Assembly: GCA_964035575.1 (NCBI GenBank)
Contig: OZ037847.1
Coordinates: 1,510,001 to 1,574,000 of the forward strand
Source of the DNA: Rhynchopus sp. YZ270_cl-10
Lineage: Eukaryota; Euglenozoa; Diplonemea; Diplonemida; Diplonemidae
Direction of reading: 5' to 3'
DNA: 64,000 bases
Below, piece by piece: positions 44,968 to 54,712 of this stretch (positions within the stretch are counted from its first letter, which is position 1; each line of letters starts with the position of its first letter). The notes beneath the pieces are model-generated. The model was given only the letters and a program-made list of their open reading frames with translations, did no database searches and was not told where the DNA came from. The position numbers and the translations under genes are program-made.

Positions 44968-45630
44968 ATGGCCACGAATGAACCTGATGCTCTCACAACC
45001 ACCCCGCATCGTGTACAACCTGGGTATGCCGTCGGTGCAGACACACCACCCCTTCTCTTGCCGCTTCTTGCCTCGAATAAGGTGGTCATTAGGCATCGGC
45101 AGAAGGGGACACATCATAGTTACAGCATTGCAGATGGATCATCTGACGGTGCTGTGTATCGTATGGAAGAAACGCATGGGAGCGGGCTGTGGCAGGCGCA
45201 GCCGGCATGTGACATAGAGCTCAAGACAGAGGGAGGTACCGTGGTGGCATTATTTCGTCGTTCTGCAGGCAAGCCAGGGGATGCCGTATTAGAAGTGTTC
45301 CAAATTGTGGCAAAAGAGAAGGAACGTATCGGATCCGTGTCGGTCCTACAGAATTCATGTTGTTCTCGTGTTCTTGAGGTTCGGAGTGAAGGGGGTGGTG
45401 TGTCGATTCTCGAAGTTGGTTGGGGTGGTTACGTGCTGGACAGCGGGGTGCTGCACGACACGGAGTTGCTATTGTATCCGCGCTCGGGGAAAGGTGTGCG
45501 GACACATTGGTTTGAAGCAGAAATAAGGCCGAACACAGCGAAATCGCCTCAAAAAGCGAAGCTTCTGCTCCTCGCGGCAGCGTTGATGCTGGAGTTCCAC
45601 TACTCACATTTGTCCAACTCCACTGATTAA
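44968..45630 (+). CDS. Phospholipid scramblase-like (tubby-fold) protein
   Basis: 220 residues from the ATG at 44968; the open frame upstream runs through T-runs and an R2 repeat and is not coding. The body alternates short hydrophobic strands with glycine turns (SYSIADGSSDGAVYRMEE, VVALFRRSAG, LEVFQIVAKEKERIGSV). It ends with a hydrophobic helix KAKLLLLAAALMLEF, close to the closing helix of scramblases and LURP1-like proteins (ALLLGAAFLIDF type). That pattern is a 12-strand barrel around a central helix. The N-terminal proline-rich tail and palmitoylated Cys cluster of animal scramblases are not evident. True lipid-scrambling activity is doubtful for the family; a membrane-linked or transcription-linked role is possible. 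Assignment rests on fold pattern, not on strong motifs. Confidence 0.6.
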   Translation: MATNEPDALTTTPHRVQPGYAVGADTPPLLLPLLASNKVVIRHRQKGTHHSYSIADGSSDGAVYRMEETHGSGLWQAQPACDIELKTEGGTVVALFRRSAGKPGDAVLEVFQIVAKEKERIGSVSVLQNSCCSRVLEVRSEGGGVSILEVGWGGYVLDSGVLHDTELLLYPRSGKGVRTHWFEAEIRPNTAKSPQKAKLLLLAAALMLEFHYSHLSNSTD

Positions 45631-45828
45631 AGCGTTTCTGGTGGACGACTACAAACGAGGAAACTCGACCTTTTCTTCAACAGCTTGGGTAGAAATGCAA
45701 TGTACATCCTGCCGACACTTCGCCCCATTACACCCCTCTCTCTCTCTCCCTACCCCGCTCGAATATTAGAGAAAAAAAAACGTTGGGGGTTTTTTTTTCT
45801 TGAAAAAAAAGGTAAAATACACAAAACA

Positions 45829-46656
45829 ATGCATCTGCAGCGTTTGTCTGAAGAGGTTCAAGATGCGCCCCCTCTTATAGTGCTTAGCGCAAAGTGCTCC
45901 TTTCGGGTGTCAACTAGCCATCAGCTGCATGGTGATGAGGCAGCACTGTTGGAGGTTGTGAGATGGGATTTGGCAATGTTGTTTCAGTGCGATGTGGGGC
46001 TGGTTACTATGCGTGGTGTGGAGCAGGGGAGGGGGTACCTCGACCTGCACACCACTCTGTCACGTGGCGCAGATATGCCGCCCGAAGCGATTATCCCTTC
46101 CTGCGAGGCCGTCGCTAACGCAGATCTACAGTGGCTTGCGAAGTACCTCCACAGCACCGCCTCACGCATGGCGCCACGTATCCTCATCGTCGACCCTGCA
46201 GACAGAGACGCATGCACAGCCCCCGCAGTCTCCCTAATCAAACAAGGCAACGACATTGTCGTGCAGCCCATCCAACGAAGAGAAAGCATTCCCGTTGTGT
46301 TGTCCCCACAGACCCGCCCGCGGCATGCACCCCCATCGCCTCCGTTGCGTATCAACGAGATCTTCCCTGTACAACGTGAGGCAAGAGAACGTGAGGCACG
46401 GTCCAGGTCTACAGGAGGGAGGTGGTCGGCTGCGAGAAGGACGGCTTCGCTGGGTGGCAGTGGCAGTGGCAGTGGTGGTGTGCCTAGGGTCATCAATGTT
46501 GATGCGCTTGGGAGGCATGGTGGTGGGGGTGGTGCACAGCGCCGCAGCTCCTCCCGCAACGCACCCCCGACACACTACCAGCAGCCGCGGAACACATCGA
46601 CACAATACGGCTTCAGGTCCGCCTCGCCTCGGGTGCATACCTTTGCTCCAGTGTAG
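45829..46656 (+). CDS. Unrecognised protein with Ser/Gly/Arg-rich tail
   Basis: 275 residues from the ATG at 45829. Residues 1-145 look like a compact alpha/beta domain (VLSAKCSFRVSTSH, ALLEVVRWDLAMLF, RGYLDLHTTLSRG, PRILIVDPADRD). The rest is disordered, with basic Arg/Ser stretches, a GSGSGSGG run and a short conserved-looking word (PRVINVDALGRHGGGGG). Family and function are not recognised. It lies 198 bp after the scramblase-like gene on the same strand; no operon logic can be inferred beyond co-orientation. Confidence 0.65.
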   Translation: MHLQRLSEEVQDAPPLIVLSAKCSFRVSTSHQLHGDEAALLEVVRWDLAMLFQCDVGLVTMRGVEQGRGYLDLHTTLSRGADMPPEAIIPSCEAVANADLQWLAKYLHSTASRMAPRILIVDPADRDACTAPAVSLIKQGNDIVVQPIQRRESIPVVLSPQTRPRHAPPSPPLRINEIFPVQREAREREARSRSTGGRWSAARRTASLGGSGSGSGGVPRVINVDALGRHGGGGGAQRRSSSRNAPPTHYQQPRNTSTQYGFRSASPRVHTFAPV

Positions 46657-46919
46657 TGAGGGGAGGGGGAGGAGGGAGAAGGAGGAGGAGGGGGTGTGGC
46701 CCCCGGTGCACATCACCTAGAGTTTTTTGTGATTTGCGCTGTGATGGGGGAAATAGGGTAAACGCAAAGATATGTAGTATATAAAAAAGCCTTCTGTCCT
46801 CACCCCTCTCTCAAAATATGCTCAATAATATTACTGTCACATCTCGCATGGATTTGGAATGTCCTCAGGGATCACCTCACCTTTTAACCCACAGAACCCA
46901 TTCCTTTCTACACTACACA

Positions 46920-48364
46920 ATGGGCTATGGTACTAATGGGATGAACAGCGACGGGACGCTGATGAACCAGGGGAACATGCTTGGCAAGCGGAGCATCCGT
47001 CTGCTGGGGCGGGAGAAGGGGTACGACACGGGGCACGCCATGGCAGCGTTGCTGGGGCTGCGCAGCTTGACGGCGGATGAAGAGGACGCCATGGCGCAGG
47101 AAGAAGCTAACCGCTCCGAAAGCCGCGGGAGTGTCCGGAAGTACCAGAACACACACACGACGCATGCTGCATCATCTCCCACTCTCCCTACATCATACGA
47201 GCGTGACGTGCCGGTTGAAAGAGAACGCATCAGCCACCTTTCAACCTCCGCACCACACCTCCCGCACACAAAACAGAAGGACACACAACACCAAGCCGCA
47301 GCTGACCTACCCGAATCTGCCCTGCGTGTCGGCATGCGCATCATCACCACAAAACCCATAGAGCTCCACTCTGGTAACTCTCTCCGCGCAGGTGTCATCG
47401 GTGTCGTTTGCAAAGTGCCCGGGGACCTCCCCGGGACAGTGGCAGAGGTTGATATCCCAAACGGACCCCTCTTCGATGCATGGCCAGGGACAATCGTGTG
47501 TGTCGACGCACCGCAAGGGAGAGAGGTGCCTCAACCTGCAGTGCCACAACAGTCACAAAGGTATGTGTTTTTTTAAAGGGTGCTTTTTTTGCTTATGAGT
47601 TGGATCGTATGTGGGTTAGATGTTTGGACAATATTGTTTGAGTTGGATGAATTGTCGAAGTATGCAAAAAGGTGTTCAAAAAATGTGGCATCTGCCTCAA
47701 GAGCGATCATCGCGTTCGTCTGCGGTGAAGTAAAAGTGTTTAGTATAGTGGAGCACACTCTAGGGCTATGCTGCACGCGCACGCGTGCGCAGCAAATTCT
47801 GAGAAAGTGCGCACGGCGCACGGCGTGCGCACGGCAGTATGCACGGCAGTATGTACGGCAGTATGTACGGCAGTACTTATTGTGAAGGATGAAAAAATAT
47901 CCGGCAAAACCCCCGAGACTTTGGCCCGTTGGGGCACCTGTTGCACTCCGCCTGCGGCGGCAACCGACGCATGACGTCGATCAGAGGAGGGTGAGACGCG
48001 TTTCTCCGCCTTTCTCGAAGTGCGCTGTAATCCGGGATAACCCCCTGCGCATAGGGGCTGGTACAGTACAACAAAGGGCAACGTATAGGAGCTAGGCTTC
48101 CTACGTTGAATAAGGGCCGTGCGCACTGCCGTGCGCACGCGTGCGCCGCAAATTTTCAAAAAGTGCGCACGGCGTACGTGCGGCGTACGCGTACGTACGG
48201 CCGTGCGCGTGCAGCATAGCTCTAGGGTGGTTACAATAATACAATCAAGTTTTCAAAAAAAAAAAAAAAACATCCCATTATCCAGGCGGAGCTGCGAAAA
48301 CTGTCAAATGACGTCCGCTGCAAGGGCAAAGTTCTGTTCGCATTGTGGTTACTCGGTGCAGTGA
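46920..48364 (+). CDS. Protein with C-terminal zinc ribbon, two exons
   Basis: Exon 1 is 46920-47560 and exon 2 is 48286-48364, giving 239 residues. Donor GTATGT at 47561 and acceptor TATCCAG at 48285 join phase 2 to phase 2 (AG+G, Arg). The short second exon encodes CENCQMTSAARAKFCSHCGY, a C-x2-C...C-x2-C zinc ribbon ending two residues before the stop, which strongly supports the join. Exon 1 has a charged N-terminal part, a low-complexity middle, and a segment (RVGMRIITTKPIELHSG, then RAGVIGVVCKVPG) resembling an SH3-like or KOW-type barrel. An upstream in-frame ATG at 46818 would add 34 residues, but a pyrimidine tract ending ACAG at 46894 lies between and favours 46920. The 725-nt intron carries an inverted-repeat element. 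Function unknown. Confidence 0.72.
47760..48225. mobile_element. Inverted-repeat element inside the zinc-ribbon gene intron
   Basis: The ends are CTAGGGCTATGCTGCACGCG and, reversed, CTAGAGCTATGCTGCACGCG. They are followed by GTGCGCACGGC-type words on both sides. On the left is a tandem of CAGTATGTACGG (12 bp, about 47835-47878). The centre includes a CGCCTGCGGCG palindrome near 47950. A TAGGG/TAGAG end fits hAT-like elements, but no target duplication is evident. It occupies most of intron 47561-48285. No coding capacity. Confidence 0.7.
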
Positions 48365-50731
48365 GGGGGAGAGGGGGAATGAGGGGGGGTCTGGGGATGG
48401 GAGGGGAAAATATTTCTATTTGTTTTTCTTTTTCAAAATTCATCCTTTCTCTTTTCCCTTGGTTTGTTTATGTGTATAGTCAGTTTCTTCAAAAAAAAAA
48501 AAAACTCCCTTCCCCAAACAAACAAACAAAAACACCCCATTTGTGAGCGTTATATTTTCCTTGCTTGTAATTGTCAGTTCTATCTTTCCATGCCCTTGTC
48601 TTTGAAATTCTGCAGGACAGGATTGTTTTGACTTGCAGCGGTTCTAACGTGCTCTGGCTCAAAAAAAAAAGAGGGGGTATTCTATTAGGTGACTAAAGCA
48701 CAGCTTTGCTTCATCTCTTTCACCACCTTTTTTTCTCTCTCTTTTTTTTCTTTTTGATTCCGCGCTGGAACTTTTCTGCTCGAAAAAAAATAGACAGTGC
48801 ATCACGTGCTTGGGTGTCTGCTCTCATACAAAAAGCCAATATTTCAAAAAAAAAAAAAAAAAAAGCTCGGACCAAGTGCTTTTCATGTGCATAGTAAACG
48901 TACCCCCCTCGCCCTGTCCAGTTTGATGTGGAAAAAAAAAAGTCGAGCCTTGGGCTAAGTTGAACAACACAAAAAAAAAAAAAAAAACACAGAATTCTAG
49001 CCAAATGAGTGTAGAGCCCCTGGTAGGCCATTGCCGATACAATTTTTTCTTTTGAGAGTGCAAAGACTGAATGTCAGCTACACTAAAACAGAATGTCAAA
49101 AAGCCGGTCCCATTTCTTCATATTGTGATATATCTACTGGGTGGGCGGGTGGGGGTGGGGGTTTTTTATGCTTGTGGGGGCGAAACTATGCACAATACCT
49201 GCGTGGGTAAGTATGTCGGTCGTAATGTGAGGACTCTGGAATGTAGAAGGTGGACCACCGGCGGTCAGCGACCTGTCAGCGACCTGTCAATATTGACCCC
49301 CTCCAGAGCACCATCCCAGTTTTCTTTTCAAAGATCTGCAGGAGAGGGCATGGACAATTTTTTTCCTTGATCGATGTTTGCTTGCATACCTTTTTAATTT
49401 TTTTTTGGAAAAAAAAAAGTGCATATTTGTACACCTTTCCAAAGGTTTGCCTTCTGTTCTGTTATTTGTTTTTTGTGGGCTTCTGTCCTCGGAGAAATAT
49501 ACATTGAAAATAGCCTTCAGGTGACATCGTTGCACACTAAAGAGTGATTGTGAAATGCAACATAAATATCTTACCAGTGGGTATAAAAGGAGTAACCTGT
49601 TGAATATTCTTTTAAGATGTGTGTACACAGTGATGTGCATTCAAATAAATAAAAAATCTTGTTTTTTCTTGCAACAAAAGTCATACAATGCAACGAGGCC
49701 TAGTACGCCTGGAAAATAGCCTGGCTGGAAAATATATCTGAGGCGTGCCTGAGGTGCAAGTATTCTCGAGTATGCCTCAGCCACGTCGGAGTATTTTTTA
49801 CCCGGCCCGATGCCGACTTAGCCTTGTTGCACTGTATGGAAAGGGGGGAGGGGATAAAAATAGGGTTGTTCGCACTGTTTTTCTTTCTACAACAAAAAAA
49901 CAGCACTTATATTGCGAACTTTGTTAAATACAAACGCAGCGTTTTATTTCTTTCCCAAATTTTAGTTAAAAAAAAGCAAAAAAAACAATATTGCTCTCAA
50001 GGGTTGAGGACGAACTCAAGCGGGATATCAGTTATTATTTGCAATCTATTATTTTTGCATCCAGGTATTATTGTGCTAAATTGGTTATTATTATTTTGCT
50101 AGTTTCGTTCGCGGGGTTTGAATATTTAATGAAAGCCATTCATTTATTTGCTAAATCAAGGGCAAATAATAACTGAGACTCCCCCGTTATGTATATGCCT
50201 TCCGTAGTAAGACTCCAGCGTCCCTCACACAACAAAACGCCATGCTTCGTTCTCTCCCCCGCTTTTCCTTCAGGCGTCTTGTTACCTCTGTAAGGCGGTG
50301 CCCTTTTTTTGGCTGTGGGAAATACACTTTGTTTGACAACGAAAGACTTAGGGCAACACTACCAACAGATTGTCGGGTGGGGGGGGAAAAACAGAAAATG
50401 GGGATGGGTGGATAATGGGTGCATTGTACAGTCTGATGTATTTCAGATGTACACCACGAAATGGATTTGTCTGTTAGTGAGGGTGTTCTGGTCATGCTCT
50501 AAGGGTACACTGTCCCGAGAGGGCTTTGTATTTGCAATGCACATTTTTTTTAAAGTATCAGCCCCAGATGGTTTGGCCTGTTTGAGCTAGCCGGGTCTTT
50601 TATCCTGTGACTAAGCACGAGAGAATTAGGTTCATCTTCTGAAATTTTTCATTTATCCTGAGTGACCTTCATTACCATCAGAACACATCAGAGTGCACAA
50701 TGCGGACCCTAAGGGGTGGGGTGGGGTGGGA
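48365..50731. other. Gene-free repeat-rich region
   Basis: No coding region is supported. R1 (48686, 50605), R4 (49009), R6 (49258-49315), R3 (49613) and R9 copy 1 (about 50430-50545) are present, with T- and A-runs between them. Confidence 0.65.
50430..50545 (+). repeat. Repeat R9, copy 1 of 2
   Basis: Shared in order with about 57690-57800: CAGATGTA-ACCACGAAATGG with one base varying, a GGTCAT word, ACTGT near GAGAGGGCTTTGTATTT and then CAAT. Both copies are on the plus strand. The 3' word GAGAGGGCTTTGTATTTCAA also occurs, altered, at about 44712-44735. Confidence 0.6.
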
Positions 50732-50854
50732 TAATGGTGGCAGTATTGTGATGGGAGGGAGCCCATTGGAAGACACAAAAACATCAAAATACACCTGTAT
50801 TTTGATGTATTTTGCGTATTCCAATGGGCTCCCATCACAATACTGCCACCATTA
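50732..50854. mobile_element. Hairpin MITE with 8-bp duplication
   Basis: Nearly the whole 123 bp is one inverted repeat: TAATGGTGGCAGTATTGTG on both ends (reversed on the right), continuing through GGGAGCCCATTGGAA to a loop near 50794. Flanks are GGGTGGGA at 50724-50731 and 50855-50862. An 8-bp duplication with a TAATG end is compatible with hAT. The flanking DNA is G-rich and repetitive, so the duplication is less certain than it looks. Confidence 0.8.
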
Positions 50855-50862
50855 GGGTGGGA

Positions 50863-51851
50863 TGGGTGGGTCGTACCAACTTGCAACTCCAATTCTTCTG
50901 CACGGTTGACGATGATATTCATTCCATCGTCCCACTGAAACAAACAAAAAAAATTTTTTGTGGAGTTCACATCCTTAAAATGCTATACCCCCCCCTTTTT
51001 TTTGACCAAACACAGTGAAGTCATCCATTTTTTTTACAAAAAAAACTATAGAGCTGGCCCGCTTCAGGGAATACCTGTTTACCCTTTGAGCTAACGTCGC
51101 AAACCCGTGGTGAAGCTGTGGGGTCTTGAGGGTATGAGGTGAAAAACCATTTTTTTTTATGCGGCAAAAACCAGAAGGGTATAGTGTATTCCCATACCCC
51201 AGTGTGTCTCTGCGTCTACCGGCTCCCGGTGAGGCTGAGGATTCTGCAAGTGCAACTTATTTTTTTTTATAAAATGCATGCCCTCCTGTTGTGACCATTC
51301 TTTAATGATGTGTGCACATTCATCTTGCACTTTGCTTTGCTTTGCATTGCTAGGCGTTTGCTGTTATTTTATCACATTTTTTTTGTCACAGACAACAGGC
51401 TTTTTTTCTTCCTTTTTTGGGTGACCTGCCCTGTAGGTGATCAAAGCAAATGAGAGTTTGGGATGATTCTTCTTACAAGCTTTCTTTTTTTGTGTTTGTT
51501 GGCCTTTTTTGTTTGAGATGCATTGCTCCCAATTGTGAGGCTCCTTTTATCCTTTTATCCCGCCCTTTTCCCCCAAAAAATTTTCTCTTTTACATCTGTT
51601 AATTCGTTGCGTTCGTTCGCCCCCTCTGTGTGTTTGCTAGTAAGAGAGCCTCCCCTTCTCCCCTTCTCCCCTTCTCCTCGATTTCCTTCATTTTTTTTGC
51701 CTTCCATTTGCAAGATACGCATGTAAGGCTAGTCTTCCATGCATGAGGTCACATCCGTCAATCATCGTTACCATTTCCCGTCCTTTTTAACCCAACACTC
51801 AACCCTTTCAATACATTGTCCAATCCATGTGCAGAAGACACTACACAAGAC
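50863..51851. other. Intergenic spacer
   Basis: No gene is seen. Contains R3-like (51306) and R1-like (51430-51490) repeats and a CCCCTTCTCC tandem (about 51650-51678), then a pyrimidine-rich lead into the next gene. Confidence 0.6.
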
Positions 51852-52634
51852 ATGGCAACGCTGGAAGAGATGCTCGGCATAATGCAGGCACACTTCGACA
51901 TAATCGAAAAGGAAATTGCGGAAATAGATCGGGTATGCAGCCGTTCTGATCCTTTTTTTTTTTTTGCAAAACGTGTTACGATAAGCACGTTATAATGCAT
52001 TGTGCTATGATCGCAAAGTATTGGCTATTTGTGGAAAAGGGGTACGGTGTACACACATGCCCTCACGACCATTGATTGATTTCAGTGACTGAACACACGA
52101 TCCACCTGATTTTTACCCCGCGTCTAGGCGCGTATGGGGAGCCTGTACGGACCTATACGATCCTATGCAGCCCTATACGCGCCTTTACGCGCCTATACGC
52201 GGGGTAAAAATCAGGTGGACGATCCTTAGGTTCATCTTAGAAACGCTTTCTTTAAAGCTGTTTAGCTCATCCGATACTGATGGGGTTTGCAGTGGCAATA
52301 TGAAGCAATGCTGTAGAGACGGTATTGTGGGCCATCCCAACAAATTCATCACAAAACACAGGACATCGACCATGTGGATGAATGTACCAAGAAATACGGT
52401 GATGTCTTTGCGGTATGCACTATTGTTCAGTAGGATCGTGACTAAACACGAGGCTTAGAGTCATCTTATGAACTTTCCTTTCTTTTTGAATGGAGTTTCG
52501 ATGCTGTACACCGCAACCCACCACAGGCACCATTAGGCCATCTGTACAGATTAAGACAAGAAAAAAAGGCTGCTCTCAATGCCATAGTCCTCCGCCTCGA
52601 AACCACACACGAGCGCCTTCGAACGTGCGACTGA
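51852..52634 (+). CDS. Small coiled-coil protein, two exons
   Basis: Exon 1 (51852-51932) begins ATGGCAACG; exon 2 (52527-52634) ends in TGA. Donor GTATGC at 51933 and acceptor CCACAG at 52526 are both phase 0, giving 62 residues. MATLEEMLGIMQAHFDIIEK and the second exon's RLRQEKKAALNAIVLRLETT are both heptad-like, predicting one continuous helix or two short ones. No family is recognised; small coiled-coil subunits of larger complexes look like this. The intron, 594 nt, is three times the coding length and holds an M1 MITE inserted within an R1 repeat, plus a second R1 copy at 52434-52480. Each exon alone would be missed by simple ORF calling. Confidence rests on matched phase, splice sites and coding-like composition. 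Confidence 0.65.
52102..52218. mobile_element. MITE family M1 inside the small-gene intron
   Basis: 117 bp with ends CCACCTGATTTTTACCCCGC, flanked by the perfect 5-bp duplication ACGAT (52097-52101 and 52219-52223). The interior repeats CCTATACG and GCGCCT words. It interrupts an R1 repeat: GTGACTGAACACACGAT on the left, then CCTTAGGTTCATCTTAG on the right. This gives a clear before/after view of the insertion. Confidence 0.92.
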
Positions 52635-52910
52635 ATGCATCCGCCCCCTTTCCACTTTAACCATCTAGCCCTTTAGAACACTCACGACTTTCTCATTTGT
52701 ACACAGCATACAACACATAGCATCACCTCCCGCCCTTGCAATCTTTACACTTTACCACCCCTCGAAAATCCTTCCCATCACACTACCTCACACTACCCCA
52801 GGAGAACCGTGTACTCTGTGCACACCCCTCCCTCAACATAAGTAGCAGACGTGTTTGCATATCCAACATAGAGGGACGCTTTTGCATACCTTTTGACCGT
52901 GCCCCTTTCA

Positions 52911-53816
52911 ATGTCCTCTAGGGGCTCGAGGGGGCGTGGTGGTGGTGGTGGTGGTAGTGTGTCGCAACGTGGCAGTGGTGCGGGGAGTGGCCGTGGCCGC
53001 AGTGCGAACAATAAGGAAGGGAAGGGGCGGCGTGAGAACGATGACAACAACAACGCCGAACCCGACTGGACGGAGCCACACCAGGCCACATGGGGTGATG
53101 CGCCAGCCAAAGCGAAGACGCGGGTCACGCAGGATGTGGCGCAGGGTGAGGCATATAACGCGCGCTCGCGGAAGCAGGCAGTGAAGCGTGTTGACAGAGA
53201 CAAGCAAGAGAAGGTGCGTGAGGCGAGCCACGACTATTCCTATACGAGCTATAAGAAGGAAGGTCCGAGGGTGCGGGAGCAGCATGTGCAGCAGCAGCAG
53301 CAGCAGCGGCCACTGCGCGACGACTGGGAGGCGAAGGGCAGGCAAGAGTACGGTGCTTGGGAGAAGCCGGAGGAGTCACGTCAGCTGCCGCCGTACACAA
53401 ATGCGCAGAGTGTGGTGTATGAGCAAAAGTGGTCGCAGGTGCCGACAGCACAGAACTACGACCGAAGGGACGTCGTGAAGCCACAGGAGCGTGAGCGTGC
53501 CCTCGTCGTCGACAGCGACTCGGATGAGGGCGGCGGTTGGTGTGACGAAGAGTTCACCGTCACCCGACAGGGCCAGCGAAATAAACTAGTCTTCGAAACA
53601 CCGCCCACCCACAGCGCCGCCCCACCACAAGCACCACCCCGCTTCCAAACCAAGCTCTTCGAGCAAGGCCCCCCAGCAGCGATAGTGCCCGTCGCGCAGG
53701 AGTGGCAGAAATCATTCTCGGGGAGAACGCAGCGCCAGCCGCAGCAGTACACTAAGCAGGTTGTGCAGCAGAGCCCACAGGAGGAGCAGGGTGCGCGGTA
53801 CGCCCCTCCGCAGCAG

Positions 53817-53848
<32 letters not shown>

Positions 53849-54680
53849 GGTTGTGCAACAAAACCAGTACCAACTTCGGCAGCAGCAACAACAACACCAA
53901 CACCAACAACAACAACAACAACAGCAACCACACCAGCAGCAACATCAGCATCAGCAACAGCATCAGCAATTGCCCCAGGTGTCCCAGCAGGTGCAGTACC
54001 AACAAGCGCCACAACGCACGCAGATGCAGCCGCCACCCCCACCGCAGCAGCAGCAGCAGCAGATTCACCACCAGCCACGACCGTCACCACCAGTACAACA
54101 CACACAACCGCCACACCAAGCACACCACCACGAGCAGTACTACCAACAGGAGGCGCTCCCCACAGCGTACTCCGCTGTGCGTGAGGACGCACCCCCACCC
54201 TCTGCCTACGCCGCCCCCGCAGCACCCGTCTCCATGCACATCGTTGCCAAGAGTAACGTCACTGCGCACCCAGCGCCTGAGCCCACACCCGCAGCACCGG
54301 AGACACGCAGCCCCAACACGGAAGCTGTGCAGCCCACAGCGCCGAGAGGCATCATCCGCATCCCTGAGTCGTCACGCAGTGACCTTGCTGCAGCGATACG
54401 AAGGCATCAAAGCAAAGATGAGCCTGTCGTACAGCAGATGGCGCCCCAGCAGAGCCACCACCAACACCAACAACAACATCAACATCAGCAACAACACCAA
54501 CAGCATCAGCAACATCAACACCAACAGCCGCAACAGCAACAGCAACAACAGCAGCAGCAGCAGCAGTACCACCAAGAGGCCCAGCAGGCTGCCTTCCCAC
54601 ACCCCTCACAGTACCAACAGCAGCAGCAACCACAGCAGCAGCAACAAATATCACACCAGCAACACCACCACCAACAACAA

Positions 54681-54712
<32 letters not shown>

